A stretch of DNA of 64,000 nt from Paractinoplanes pyxinae (GTDB taxonomy: Bacteria > Actinomycetota > Actinomycetes > Mycobacteriales > Micromonosporaceae): assembly GCF_026626335.1 (NCBI RefSeq), contig NZ_JAPNTZ010000004.1, positions 186,001 to 250,000 of the forward strand. Reading direction: 5' to 3'. The position numbers were made by a program, and so were the translations under genes. Shown here piece after piece: positions 18,625 through 30,579 of this stretch. Within the stretch, counting starts at the first letter, position 1. The number at the start of each line of letters is the position of its first letter. The notes beneath the pieces are model-generated. The model worked only from the letters and a program-made list of their open reading frames with translations. It ran no database searches and had not been told where the DNA came from.

Positions 18625-18816
18625 CGCGCGAGACTACCCAACCTGTACGGTCGGTCGGCTACCCCATTATGCCGTGAAGGTCGATGAGCGCCCGATTCAA
18701 GTGTGATCCATCTGAACTGGCGGAGATCGGCATCTACTAACGTAGACTTCAGAGACTTTGCAGGGCCGACGTCGTCCCGACCTTGAAGTGAAACACCAGT
18801 GACGACAGGAGGCCCG

Positions 18817-21800
18817 GTGGCTTTTCCGCACCCCCAGGGGCTTTACGACCCCACTCAGGAGCGCGACGCCTGCGGTGTGGCTTTCGTAGCCGACCTCCAC
18901 GGCCGCCGTTCCCACGATGTGGTCGCCAAGGGTCTTTCGGCGCTCATCCGCCTCGACCACCGGGGCGCGCGTGGCGCCGAGTACAACACCGGCGACGGCG
19001 CCGGCATCATGATCCAGGTTCCGGACGAGTTCTACCGCGAGGTGGCCGGCTTCGAGCTGCCGCCCGCCGGTCACTACGCCACCGGCCTGGTCTTCCTGCC
19101 GCTCGACGCCGACGAGCGCGCCCGCGCCATCAAGATCGTCGAGAAGTACGCCCTCGTCGAGGGGGGCGACGTGCTCGGCTGGCGCGAGATGCCCGTACGC
19201 CCGGAGGGCCTCGGCCAGACCGCCGAGGACGCCCGTCCCGCGATCATGCAGGTCTTCCTGGCCGCGCACCGGCTCACCGGCACCGCCGCCGGCCCGGCCG
19301 GCGAGCAGCTGAGCGGCCTCGAGCTCGACCGGGTGGCATTCACCATCCGCAAGCAGGCCGAGCGCGAGACGTCCCAGCGCGACGTGGCGGCGTACTTCCC
19401 GTCGCTGTCGTCGCGGACGGTCACCTACAAGGGCATGCTCACCCCCGACCAGCTGCCCGCGTTCTTCCCCGACCTGGTCGACGAGCGCGTGTCGAGCGCC
19501 ATCGCCCTGGTCCACTCGCGGTTCGCGACGAACACGTTCCCGGCCTGGAAGCTGGCCCACCCGTACCGTTTCATCGCGCACAACGGCGAGATCAACACGA
19601 TCCGCGGCAACAAGAACTGGATGGCCGCCCGCGAGGCGCTGCTGCAGTCGAAGAACCTGCCCGGCAGCATCAAGCGGCTGTTCCCGATCAACACGCCGGA
19701 CGCGTCCGACTCGGCCGGCTTCGACGAGGTGCTCGAGCTGCTGCACCTGGCCGGGCGCAGCCTGCCCCACGCCATGCTGATGATGATCCCCGAGGCGTGG
19801 GAGAACGACCCCGGCATGGAGCCGAAGCGGCGCGCGTTCTACCGCTTCCACGCCAGTCTGATGGAGCCGTGGGACGGCCCGGCCAGCGTGGCGTTCACCG
19901 ACGGCTCGATGATCGGCGCCGTGCTCGACCGCAACGGCCTGCGCCCCGGCCGCTGGTGGCACACCTCCGACGGCCTGGTCGTGCTGGGCTCCGAGGCGGG
20001 CGTGCTCGACCTCGACCCGGCCAAGGTGGTCGCCAAGGGCCGCCTCCAGCCCGGCAAGATGTTCCTGGTCGACACCGCGGCCGGCCGGATCGTGCACGAC
20101 GACGAGATCAAGGCCGAGCTGGCCGCGGCCGAGCCGTACGACGAGTGGCTGCACGCCGGGCTGATCCAGCTCGACGACCTGCCGCCGCGTGAGCACACCG
20201 TCTACACGCACGACTCGGTCACCCGCCGTCAGCAGGTCTTCGGCTACACCGAGGAAGAGCTGAAGATCCTCATCGGGCCGATGGCGCGCACCGGCGCCGA
20301 GCCGCTGGGCTCGATGGGCACCGACACGCCCATCTCGCCGCTGTCGAAGCGCCCGCGGCTGCTGTTCGACTACTTCCACCAGCTGTTCGCCCAGGTCACC
20401 AACCCGCCGCTGGACGCGATCCGGGAAGAGCTGGTGACCAGCCTGTCCGGCACCATCGGCCCCGAGGGCAACCTGCTCGACCCGGGCCCGGCCTCCTGCC
20501 GGCAGGTCGTGCTGCCGTACCCGGTGATCGACAACGACGAGCTGGCCAAGCTGCTGTCGATCGACGAGGACGGCGACCTGCCCGGCTTCAAGGCGGTCCG
20601 CGTCTCCGGGCTGTACCCGCTGCGCGACGGGGCGGCCGGCATCAAGGCCCGGCTCACCCAGATCTGCCGGCACGTGTCCGAGGCGATCGAGGACGGCGTG
20701 CGCATCCTCGTGCTCAGCGACCGGGACTCCAATGCCGACCTGGCGCCCATCCCGTCGCTGCTGCTCACCGCGGCGGTACACCAGCATCTGGTCCGCGAGC
20801 AGACCCGTACGCAGGTCGCGCTCGTCGTCGAGTCGGGCGACTGCCGTGAGGTGCACCACGCCGCCGTGCTCATCGGCTACGGCGCCGCGGCGGTGAACCC
20901 GTACCTGGCCTTCGAATCGGTCGACGACCTGATCGCCACCGGACCCCTCGCGGGGCTCGACCCGAAGACGGCGGTGCGCAACTACGTCAAGGCGCTCGGC
21001 AAGGGCGTCCTGAAGATCATGTCCAAGATGGGCATCTCGACGGTGTCGTCGTACTGCGGGGCCCAGGTGTTCGAGGCGGTCGGCCTCGACAACCGGCTGC
21101 TGCAGCGCTACTTCGCCGGCACGAACGGGCGCATCGGCGGCTCGGGCCTGGCCGACATCCACGCCGAGGTGAAGGCGCGCCACGAGAAGGCGTACCCGGC
21201 GAACCCGGCCGAACGCACCCACCGCCGCCTCGAGGTCGGCGGCGAGTACCAGTGGCGCCGCGAGGGCGAGATCCACCTGTTCAACCCCGAGACGGTGTTC
21301 CTGCTGCAGCACGCCACCCGCTCCAAGCAGTACGACGTCTTCCGCAAGTACACCGAGAAGGTGGACGGTCTGGCCGCCGAGGCCGGTTCGCTGCGCGGGC
21401 TGTTCTCGTTCAAGTCGACCCGCGAGCCGATCGACATCAGTGAGGTCGAGCCCGCGTCGGAAATCGTGAAGCGCTTCGCCACGGGCGCCATGTCGTACGG
21501 GTCCATCTCGGCCGAGTCGCACGAGACCCTGGCCATCGCCATGAACAACCTCGGCGGCAAGTCGAACACGGGCGAGGGCGGCGAGGACGTCGACCGCCTG
21601 TACGACCCGCGGCGCCGCTCGGCGGTCAAGCAGATCGCCTCCGGCCGCTTCGGCGTCACCAGTGAATACCTGGTCAACGCGGACGACCTGCAGATCAAAA
21701 TGGCGCAGGGGGCCAAGCCCGGCGAGGGCGGCCAGCTGCCCGGCAACAAGGTGTGGCCGTGGATCGCCAAGACCCGGCACGCCACTCCGGGCGTCGGCCT

Positions 21801-23362
21801 GATCTCGCCGCCGCCGCACCACGACATCTACTCGATCGAAGACCTGGCCCAGCTGGTCCACGACCTGAAGAACGTCAACCCGATGTCGCGGGTGCACGTG
21901 AAGCTGGTCAGCGAGATCGGCGTGGGCACGGTCGCGGCCGGCGTGGCCAAGCTCAAGGCCGACGTCATCCTGATCTCCGGTCACGACGGCGGCACCGGCG
22001 CGTCCCCGCTCAACTCGCTCAAGCACGCCGGCTCCCCGTGGGAGCTGGGCCTGGCCGAGGCGCAGCAGACGCTGCTGCTCAACAAGCTCCGCGACCGGGT
22101 CACCGTGCAGGTCGACGGCCAGCTCAAGACCGGCCGCGACGTGGTCGTGGCGGCCCTGCTGGGCGCCGAGGAGTTCGGCTTCGCCACCGCGCCGCTGATC
22201 GTCAGCGGCTGCATCATGATGCGCGTCTGCCACCTCGACACCTGCCCGGTCGGCATCGCCACCCAGAACCCGGTGCTGCGCGAGCGGTACACGGGCAAGC
22301 CCGAGTTCGTCGAGAACTTCTTCCTGTTCCTGGCCGAAGAGGTCCGCGAATACCTGGCCGAGCTGGGCTTCCGCAGCATCGACGAGGCCATCGGGCACGC
22401 CGAGGTGCTCGACGTGCGGCCCGCGGTCGACCACTGGAAGGCCCACGGCCTCGACCTTTCGCCGATCCTCTACGTGCCCGAGCTGGCCGAGGGCACGGCC
22501 CGCCGCGGCATCGTGGCCCAGGACCACGAGCTGCACAAGGCGCTCGACAACAAGCTGATCGAGCTGGCCGCGCCCGCCCTGACCGAGGGCAGCCCGGTGC
22601 ACGCCGAGGTGGCGATCCGCAACGACAACCGCAGTGTGGGCGCCATGCTGGGCGGCGAGGTGACCCGTCGCTACGGCGGCGCCGGCCTGCCCGACGACAC
22701 CATCTCGTTCACGCTGCGCGGCACCGGCGGGCAGTCGTTCGGCGCCTTCCTGCCGCACGGCGTCACGCTGCGGCTGATCGGCGACACGAACGACTACGTG
22801 GCCAAGGGTCTGTCCGGTGGCCGGGTGGTCGTGCGGCCCGACGACGAGGCGCCGTTCGTGGCCGAGGACAACATCATCGCCGGCAACACCATCCTGTACG
22901 GGGCGACCGCGGGCGAGCTGTTCCTGCGCGGCCGGGCCGGCGAGCGGTTCGCCGTACGCAACTCGGGCGGCCAGGCCGTCGTCGAGGGCGTCGGCGACCA
23001 CGGCTGCGAGTACATGACCGGCGGCACCGTGGTCGTGCTCGGCCCGACCGGCCGCAACTTCGCCGCGGGCATGAGCGGCGGCACCGCCTTCGTTCTCGAC
23101 CTGTCGCCGACCCGGGTCAACCCCGAACTGGTCGACCTGACCCCGCTGACCGACGAGGAGCAGGACAAGCTGCGCGGCCTCGTCGAGAAGCACGTCACCG
23201 AGACCGGCTCGGCGGTGGCCGAGCGGCTGCTCAAGGACTGGCCCGCGGCCGTGGAACGGTTCACCGCCGTCGTGCCGCGCGACTACAAGCGCGTGATGGA
23301 ACTGATCAGGACCGCCGAAGCCGCCGGTCGCAACGTCGACGAGGCGGTCATGGGGGTTCAAA

Positions 23363-23370
<8 letters not shown>
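18817..23370 (+). CDS. gltB: Glutamate synthase (NADPH) large subunit
   Basis: GltB transfers glutamine amide to 2-oxoglutarate. The product is 1517 residues. The GTG at 18817 follows AGGAGG and gives an 18-residue propeptide before the catalytic Cys19 of DACGVAFV, the nucleophile exposed after processing. The FMN domain has [13 protein letters not shown] and STGEGGE-like segments (SNTGEGGED). The 3Fe-4S ligands are C1132, C1138 and C1143 in [17 protein letters not shown], and the C-terminal GXGXG beta-helix has GGRVVVRP and GGTVVVLG. An in-frame GTG at 18799 lies upstream of the ribosome site and is less likely. It overlaps gltD by 8 bp. Confidence 0.97.
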
Positions 23371-24835
<1,465 letters not shown>

Positions 24836-24848
24836 GCCACACCAGTCG

Positions 24849-24878
24849 AAAGGGCCTGCCCGCCGGGGCGGGCCCTTT
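24849..24878 (+). terminator. Hairpin terminator after gltBD
   Basis: A 13-bp stem (AAAGGGCC-T-GCCC with its complement, one T-G wobble, loop GCCG) begins 14 bp after the gltD stop and is followed by TTTCG. The T-run is short, as is common in high-GC actinobacteria. Confidence 0.75.
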
Positions 24879-25048
24879 CGTCATGACGCGGGCGCCGGGC
24901 CGATAGGCTGTTCGTCGCGGTCGTCGAAGCCCGCGGGTCGCAGTGCAGCGCACCGGTCGTACAGATCGGAAGACGTCGCCCGACAGACGCAGTTCATCCC
25001 CACGACGGGGGTCGGCCGCCAGGCCGATGAAGAAGAGAGACTAGCCTG

Positions 25049-26488
25049 ATGGCCGTGACACGCCGCGTAAAGATCGTCTGCACGATGGGGCCCGCGACCG
25101 CCTCCCCCGAGCGCATGCTCGGGCTTGTCGAGGCCGGCATGGACGTGGCCCGCATGAACTTCAGCCACGGCAGCCACGAGGACCACGAGAAGATGTACCA
25201 CCTCGTGCGGTCCACCAGTGAGCAGGCCGATCGGGCCGTCGCCATCCTGGCCGACCTGCAGGGCCCGAAGATCCGGCTCGGCAAGTTCGCCGACGGGCCG
25301 CACATCTGGAACACCGGCGACCTGGTCACCATCACCAGCGAGGACATTCTCGGCACGGCCGACCGGGTGTCCTGCACCTACACCAAGTTGCCGCAAGAGG
25401 TGAAGCCGGGCGACCGCCTGCTCATCGACGACGGCAAGGTCGCCGTCGAGGTCACCGCGGTCGACAACCACACCGACATCCGCTGCCTGGTCGTCGAGGG
25501 CGGGCCGGTCAGCAACAACAAGGGCGTCTCGCTGCCCAACGTCGCCGTCAGCGTTCCCGCGCTCAGCGACAAGGACGCCGAAGACCTGCGGTTCGCGCTC
25601 GGCCTCGGCGTCGACGTGGTGGCCCTGTCGTTCGTGCGCTCGCCCGACGACATCAAGCTCGTCCACGAGATCATGGCCGAAGAGGGCCGCATCGTCCCGG
25701 TCATCGCCAAGGTCGAGAAGCCCGAGGCGGTCGAGCACCTCGAGGCCATCGTCCTCGCCTTCGACGGCGTCATGGTGGCCCGCGGCGACCTCGGCGTCGA
25801 GCTCCCGCTCGACCAGGTGCCGCTGGTGCAGAAGCGTGCCGTCCAGCTGTGCCGCGAGAACGCCAAGCCGGTCATCGTGGCCACCCAGATGCTCGACTCG
25901 ATGATCGAGAACTCCCGCCCGACCCGCGCCGAGGCGTCCGACGTCGCCAACGCCGTCCTCGACGGCACCGACGCGGTGATGCTCTCCGGCGAGACCTCGG
26001 TCGGCAAGTACCCGGTCCTCACGGTCAGCACCATGGCCAAGATCGTCAGCACCACCGAGGGCGGCTCGATCCCGGTCCCGCGCCTGCAGCACGACCCGCG
26101 CACCCACGGCGGCGCGCTCACCGTGGCCGCTTCGCAGATCGCCCGCAACATCGGGGCCAAGGCGCTCGTCGCGTTCTCCCAGACCGGCGACACCGTGCGG
26201 CGGCTGTCCCGCCTGCACTGCGAGCTCCCGCTCTACGCGTTCACCCCGGTCGCCGAGGTGCGCAACCAGCTGGCCGTTGCCTGGGGCGTCGAGACGTTCC
26301 TGACCGACTTCGTGCAGCACACCGACGACATGTTCCGCCAGGTCGACGCGAAGATGCTGGGCCTCGGCCTGGCCAAGCCGGGCGACTACGTCGTCGTCGT
26401 GGCCGGCTCCCCGCCGAACGCGCCCGGCTCCACCAACACCCTGCGCGTGCACCGCCTCGGCGACCTCGTCGACCCCGCCACGCTGTGA
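25049..26488 (+). CDS. pyk: Pyruvate kinase
   Basis: Pyk makes pyruvate and ATP from phosphoenolpyruvate at the end of glycolysis. The 479-residue protein has the N-terminal KIVCTMGPA, MNFSHGSHEDH, the active-site signature VIAKVEKPEAVEHLE and MVARGDLGVELPL, MLDSMIENSRPTRAE and DAVMLSGET. The C-terminal regulatory domain is complete. The ATG at 25049 follows a GAAGAAGAGAG purine stretch. The stop overlaps the thioesterase GTG by 4 bp. Confidence 0.97.
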   Translation: MAVTRRVKIVCTMGPATASPERMLGLVEAGMDVARMNFSHGSHEDHEKMYHLVRSTSEQADRAVAILADLQGPKIRLGKFADGPHIWNTGDLVTITSEDILGTADRVSCTYTKLPQEVKPGDRLLIDDGKVAVEVTAVDNHTDIRCLVVEGGPVSNNKGVSLPNVAVSVPALSDKDAEDLRFALGLGVDVVALSFVRSPDDIKLVHEIMAEEGRIVPVIAKVEKPEAVEHLEAIVLAFDGVMVARGDLGVELPLDQVPLVQKRAVQLCRENAKPVIVATQMLDSMIENSRPTRAEASDVANAVLDGTDAVMLSGETSVGKYPVLTVSTMAKIVSTTEGGSIPVPRLQHDPRTHGGALTVAASQIARNIGAKALVAFSQTGDTVRRLSRLHCELPLYAFTPVAEVRNQLAVAWGVETFLTDFVQHTDDMFRQVDAKMLGLGLAKPGDYVVVVAGSPPNAPGSTNTLRVHRLGDLVDPATL

Positions 26489-27369
26489 CCGAACCGCTGA
26501 GCGGGCAGGCCGCCGTCGACCAGCTGCTCGAGGTCCTCGACCTCAAGCAGCTGGACGCGGCCACCTTCGTCGGGGAGAGCCCGCAGACCGGCGCCCAGCG
26601 CGTGTTCGGCGGCCAGGTCGCCGGGCAGGCGCTCGTCGCCGCCGGCCGCACCGTCGACCCGGAACGGTTCGTCCACTCCCTGCACGGCTACTTCGTGCGC
26701 CCCGGCGACCCGACCGAGCCGATCCAGTTCGGCGTCGAGACCATCCGCGACGGCCGGTCGTTCTCGGTGCGGCGCTCCACCGCTCAGCAGCACGGCAAGA
26801 CCATCTTCTTCATGTCGGCCTCCTTCCAGGTCCGCGAGGAAGGCCTCGACCACCACACCCCGGCCCCCGACGGCGTCCCCGGGCCGGCCGACGTGCAGAC
26901 CATGGCCGACTGGGTGCGCAAATACCCCAGCCGGCGGGCCGCCTTCAACGCCGCGCCCCGCGCCGTCGACGTCCGCTACGTCAACGACCCCGGCTGGGTG
27001 CCGCCCGGCGACCGCAACGCCAGCGACCAGCAACGCGTCTGGATGCGCATCAACGGCAAACTGCCCGACGACCCGCTCATCCACGCCTGCGCCCTCACCT
27101 ACGCGAGCGACCTGTCCCTGCTCGACTCGGTGCTCTCCGTCCACGGCGAGAGCTGGGGGCCCGGCGGCGTCATCGGGGCCAGCCTCGACCACGCCCTCTG
27201 GTTCCACCGGCCGTTCCGCGCCGACGACTGGTTCCTCTACGACTGCACCAGCCCGTCCGCCAGCGGCAGCCGCGGCCTGGCCAGCGGCCGCATGTACACC
27301 GAGGACGGCGTGCACATCGCCAGCGCCGTACAGGAAGGCCTGCTGCGCCGGGTCGGCGAACGCAAATAA
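26485..27369 (+). CDS. tesB: Acyl-CoA thioesterase II
   Basis: TesB hydrolyses acyl-CoA to free acid and CoA. The 294-residue protein has the double hot-dog fold motifs: RVFGGQVAGQALVAA, HSLHGYFVRPGD, SFSVRRSTAQQHGKTIFFM in the first half and ASLDHALWFHRPFRADDWFLYD near the end, with the Asp/Thr/Gln active-site regions typical of the family. The GTG at 26485 overlaps the pyk stop (GTGA); a longer in-frame reading covers pyk sequence and is an artefact. Co-transcription with pyk is likely and is common in actinobacteria. Confidence 0.93.
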   Translation: MTEPLSGQAAVDQLLEVLDLKQLDAATFVGESPQTGAQRVFGGQVAGQALVAAGRTVDPERFVHSLHGYFVRPGDPTEPIQFGVETIRDGRSFSVRRSTAQQHGKTIFFMSASFQVREEGLDHHTPAPDGVPGPADVQTMADWVRKYPSRRAAFNAAPRAVDVRYVNDPGWVPPGDRNASDQQRVWMRINGKLPDDPLIHACALTYASDLSLLDSVLSVHGESWGPGGVIGASLDHALWFHRPFRADDWFLYDCTSPSASGSRGLASGRMYTEDGVHIASAVQEGLLRRVGERK

Positions 27370-27388
27370 CAGGGCGCCCCGCCCGGCG

Positions 27389-27432
27389 GGATCCCGGCCC
27401 GGCGACTGACCGACGCGGATCCCGGCCCGGCG
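27389..27432. repeat. 16-bp direct repeat between tesB and a convergent gene
   Basis: GGATCCCGGCCCGGCG occurs at 27389-27404 and again at 27417-27432, 28 bp apart. It lies in the 83-bp gap between convergent genes. Each copy can pair with flanking CCGGG sequence, so a weak bidirectional terminator is possible but not shown. Confidence 0.5.
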
Positions 27433-27452
27433 GGGCAGGGGAGACCAAAGCC

Positions 27453-28133
27453 CTAATGGCGCTGCTCGGCGCCCTCCTCCACCATCTGGTCGGCGCGGTG
27501 CCGCGGATGCGCCTCGAAATCCGAGATCCCGGCCGCGTAGCCGGTCATCCCCGCCTCCCGCTCCGGTGACAACCGCAACACGTCCGGCCGGGCCGTGGCC
27601 ACCTCCCGCAACCGCAGACCGGTCACCAGATCGGCCACCGCGCGCAACAACCCCAGCGCGCCCAACGTCAAGATCACCGGGTCGGCCGCCCGGGCCAGCG
27701 GACCAGCGGCATAAAAGCCCAGCCCGGCCTGCAGAACGCCCAAGGTCACCACCAGGCCCCACGTACGGTCGGTGCCCCGGTTCATCGTCGAGACCGCGAT
27801 GTCGACGGCTCCCCGCACCATCAGGAACCACCCCACCAGCGCGGCCGTCGTCGCGTACGTCGAATCCCGATCCACCACGATCACGACCCCGGTCGCCACG
27901 AACAGGGCTGCCATCGACGCGTTCACCCACCACGTCCGCATCCCGGCCAGCGCCCGCACCGCCTCACACAACGCGGCGAAGAAAATCATCGGCCCCGCCA
28001 CCGCCACCACGTCGGCCGGCTCCAGCCGCAGCACACTCCACCCGATCGCCAGCCACGCCACCCCGGCGAACAGCAGAAACCCCCACATGCTCCGCCGCAT
28101 CACCGACAGGGGAGAAGAACCCGACCACAACAT
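27453..28133 (-). CDS. Integral membrane protein, HdeD/DUF308-like
   Basis: A 226-residue protein with about six membrane helices arranged in pairs, ending in a polar tail with several His residues (EAHPRHRADQMVEEGAEQRH). The helix pattern and the small Gly/Ala spacing resemble the HdeD-like DUF308 family, whose function in actinobacteria is unknown. I chose the ATG at 28133 because GGAGG lies 4 bp upstream; another ATG at 28169 has no such site. It is divergent from an ECF sigma factor gene, so it may belong to that regulon. Confidence 0.7.
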   Translation of the reverse strand: MLWSGSSPLSVMRRSMWGFLLFAGVAWLAIGWSVLRLEPADVVAVAGPMIFFAALCEAVRALAGMRTWWVNASMAALFVATGVVIVVDRDSTYATTAALVGWFLMVRGAVDIAVSTMNRGTDRTWGLVVTLGVLQAGLGFYAAGPLARAADPVILTLGALGLLRAVADLVTGLRLREVATARPDVLRLSPEREAGMTGYAAGISDFEAHPRHRADQMVEEGAEQRH

Positions 28134-28247
28134 GAGGCCTCCAGGAAACTGTCCCTGCCATGACAACATCCAGCCGACCGGCGAAACCGAGGTTCACGCA
28201 GATTCACAGCCGGGTACCAGCAGACCGCCCCCACCCCCGGAGCGGAC

Positions 28248-28790
28248 GTGCCCGAAGACGAACTGACCGACGCCCTGCGCGCCGCCCAGCGAGGCGACGC
28301 CGCCGGCTTCGCCACGCTCTGGCGCAGCCACCACCCCGGCGTCCTGCGCTACCTGCGCGTCATCGCGGGCGACCACGCCGAGGACGCCGCCAGCGAAACC
28401 TGGCTGCACGTCATCCGCGACCTGCAGAACTTCCAAGGCGACCACAACGGCTTCCGGGGCTGGCTGTTCCGCATCGCCCGCAACCGCGGCCTCGACGAAC
28501 AAAGACGCCGGGCCCGTACGCGCGAAACCCCCGCCCCGCCCGACCGGACAGCACCCGACGCGGCCACCGAAGCCGCCGAAGGCGCCGCCACCACCTGGGC
28601 CCTGAACGTCATCGCCGGCCTCCCCGCCGACCAGGCCGAAGCCGTCATGCTGCGCGTCGTCCTCGGCCTCGACGTCGCCACCACCGCCGGCATCCTCGGC
28701 AAGAAACCCGGCGCCGTCCGCATCGCCACCATGCGCGGGCTCCGCCGCCTCGCCGGCCACCCCCAGATCCGCACCCGGCAGGGGGTGTAA
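28248..28790 (+). CDS. ECF-type RNA polymerase sigma factor
   Basis: A 180-residue sigma-70 family factor. Region 2 (about 23-90) includes YLRVIAGDHAEDAASETWLHV and FRGWLFRIARNRGLDEQRR, the -10 recognition helix. Region 4 (about 118-170) includes LPADQAEAVMLRVVLGLDVATTAGIL and the HTH VRIATMRGLRRL. It is the size of a minimal ECF factor with no C-terminal extension. The GTG at 28248 has weak GGAG upstream. The next gene, 4 bp after the stop, encodes a membrane protein that could be its anti-sigma partner. Confidence 0.9.
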   Translation: MPEDELTDALRAAQRGDAAGFATLWRSHHPGVLRYLRVIAGDHAEDAASETWLHVIRDLQNFQGDHNGFRGWLFRIARNRGLDEQRRRARTRETPAPPDRTAPDAATEAAEGAATTWALNVIAGLPADQAEAVMLRVVLGLDVATTAGILGKKPGAVRIATMRGLRRLAGHPQIRTRQGV

Positions 28791-28794
28791 CAGA

Positions 28795-29733
28795 ATGCGC
28801 TCCCTCCACGCTCTCCTCCGTGCGCTGCGCACGCGACGGAACAGGCACCACGAGACCGACCCGATCGCCACCACCGATCACCCCGGCCTCGCCGACCTGC
28901 TCGACGCCGCCCGAGCCCCCGCCACCCAGGCGGAACTGGCCGGCGAGAAAGAAACGGTCGCCGCCTTCGTCGCCCACCGCAGACGTGCTGCCCGAAGCAG
29001 CCGGCGACACCGCACGAAGGCGAGAATCCGGGCTGTGCTCGTGCCCGTCACGGCCGGTCTGGCTCTCCTTATTCTCACCGCCACCGGCGTCGCCGCCCGC
29101 ACCGGCAACCTCCCCCAGGGAGCCCAGCAGCACGCGCACCGCCTGTTCTCGGCGCTGGGCGTACCTGCGCCGAGAACAGGCAACCCCGTCACACCGTCCC
29201 CGGCGCCCAGCCGGTCCGGCCCCCGCCCCACGCTCGACGTCGCCGCCCTCGGCTGGTGCCAGGCATGGAGCGGGGGACCGAGCCGCACCCTCAGCCGCGA
29301 GGACAAACGCAAGCTCAGCGCGGCCGCCGGGGGAGAGAAGGGCATCGAGAAGTACTGCCGCGACCTGCACCGGTCCGCGTCGGCCCAGCCGTCGGCGCCC
29401 ACCACGCCGCCATCGACGTCGCCGGCGCCGTCACCCTCGACCTCGGTCGAGCCGCTGCCGTCGGTGTCAGCCGAACCGACCGGCACGCCGCAGCCGGGAC
29501 GGCCGGCCCAACCCGGGCGGCCGGACCAACCCGGGCGCGCGCCCACCGCGCCGCCCTCGACGAAACCCCCCAAGCCCACCCACACCGGCAAACCCAGCAC
29601 CAAGCCCTCGAAGGCCGCCTCACCCAGCAAAAGCCGTGGACAAGGAACGAGCACGAAGCAGAACAGCTCGCCCTCACCAGCCGTGACCACACCGCAGAAC
29701 GCAGCGCGCAGCGTGCCCGCCGAAGATGACTGA
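28795..29733 (+). CDS. Membrane-anchored Pro/Ser-rich protein, possible anti-sigma partner
   Basis: A 312-residue single-pass protein. A cytoplasmic N-terminus of about 78 residues holds basic stretches and a short helix (GLADLLDAARAPATQAELAGEK). One membrane helix spans about 79-100. The outside part has one small ordered segment (ALGWCQAWSGG to EKYCRDL, with two Cys that could pair) and a long Pro/Ser/Thr/Lys-rich tail. I do not see the zinc-binding HxxxCxxC anti-sigma motif, so the anti-sigma role rests only on position (4 bp after the sigma gene) and topology. Confidence 0.7.
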   Translation: MRSLHALLRALRTRRNRHHETDPIATTDHPGLADLLDAARAPATQAELAGEKETVAAFVAHRRRAARSSRRHRTKARIRAVLVPVTAGLALLILTATGVAARTGNLPQGAQQHAHRLFSALGVPAPRTGNPVTPSPAPSRSGPRPTLDVAALGWCQAWSGGPSRTLSREDKRKLSAAAGGEKGIEKYCRDLHRSASAQPSAPTTPPSTSPAPSPSTSVEPLPSVSAEPTGTPQPGRPAQPGRPDQPGRAPTAPPSTKPPKPTHTGKPSTKPSKAASPSKSRGQGTSTKQNSSPSPAVTTPQNAARSVPAEDD

Positions 29734-29749
29734 GAAGCCCAACGGAACC

Positions 29750-29766
29750 CGGGCGGTCACCGCCCG
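29750..29766. terminator. GC hairpin between convergent genes
   Basis: CGGGCGG-TCA-CCGCCCG, a perfect 7-bp stem, lies 17 bp after the membrane protein stop and 35 bp before the stop of the convergent LAGLIDADG gene. It has no T-run on either strand, so its strength is uncertain. Confidence 0.4.
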
Positions 29767-29800
29767 TGCCCGATCATCACCCCGGCGAGTGGGCGAACGG

Positions 29801-30547
29801 TCACCACTTCGGCCCGACGAACTCATCCAGCCGAGCCACCGCCTCCCGCCGCGCCACCGACAACACGTTGCGGCGGGCCATGCGCCAGTCGATTTCCACC
29901 CGGTCCAGGTAGTGAGCGCAGAGCCGCATGATGTCGGCCGACTCATTTACGAAGTTGTAACGCGGATAGCTGTAGGTGCGACCATTCCGCACGACACGAT
30001 TCGTGAAGCGACTGCCGTCTGAGTGGAAAAGCCCGCGCAGAAATCTTTCCGGACAGCGGTCGACCACTTCACGCTGCCAATTCGACAATTCGATAGCGCG
30101 CAGGTGCTTCGGGCCGGCGCCGTGCTGCGGTATGAGGCACGGCCAGTGCGTCCAATGCGCACGGACGCTCACACAGCCGACCCGCTCCTGGAAGCCCACC
30201 GTCCTCGCTCCGCACGCCTCCATCGCGTAGGACACCTCGTGCATGAGGCCGGGGTAACGCGCGTCACAGGCGACAGTCAGGAGGGGAACGCGTTGGGTCA
30301 TCAGCAAGTGGCCGTCCCCGAGGTATTGCCCCAGCAGGTAGGCATACGACCGCGGGTCGTCGATCGCACGCGCCGGCCGCTCGCAAAGAGGACATCGATC
30401 GTCGATCTTGATGGCGAGCCGACGGCGGTTGTAGAGCCAGGAGGCGACGGTGTTGCGCGGCAGGCCGAGCCGCTGCCAGATATCGCTGAATGGCACACCG
30501 GCGGCGTGCATGCTGAGCGCTTCTTTGCGCAGTCGCGGTGGATGCAC
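29801..30547 (-). CDS. HTH-LAGLIDADG endonuclease-like protein
   Basis: A 248-residue protein in three parts. Residues 8-42 form a helix-turn-helix (LRKEALSMHAAGVPFSDIWQ and NTVASWLYNRR). Residues 52-55 are CPLC, possibly half of a metal knuckle. Then come two LAGLIDADG helices: YLLGQYLGDG at 70-79 and FLRGLFHSDG at 169-178, each keeping its metal-binding acid (Asp78, Asp177). This is the architecture of a free-standing monomeric homing endonuclease with an added DNA-binding domain; it may be active, or domesticated as a regulator. I chose the GTG at 30547 because the longer frame (to 30691) reads through the tRNA gene. It lies 32 bp behind the tRNA on the same strand. Confidence 0.82.
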   Translation of the reverse strand: MHPPRLRKEALSMHAAGVPFSDIWQRLGLPRNTVASWLYNRRRLAIKIDDRCPLCERPARAIDDPRSYAYLLGQYLGDGHLLMTQRVPLLTVACDARYPGLMHEVSYAMEACGARTVGFQERVGCVSVRAHWTHWPCLIPQHGAGPKHLRAIELSNWQREVVDRCPERFLRGLFHSDGSRFTNRVVRNGRTYSYPRYNFVNESADIMRLCAHYLDRVEIDWRMARRNVLSVARREAVARLDEFVGPKW

Positions 30548-30553
30548 GCGGGA

Positions 30554-30559
30554 ATTATC
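30554..30559 (-). promoter_or_regulatory. Candidate leaderless -10 box of the LAGLIDADG gene
   Basis: On the minus strand GATAAT ends 6 bp before the GTG at 30547, with no Shine-Dalgarno in between. That is the spacing of a leaderless transcript. A -35 would fall on the 3' end of the tRNA gene and is not clear. Co-transcription with the tRNA is the alternative. Confidence 0.4.
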
Positions 30560-30579
30560 GCGGCCGGGTATGACAGTTT

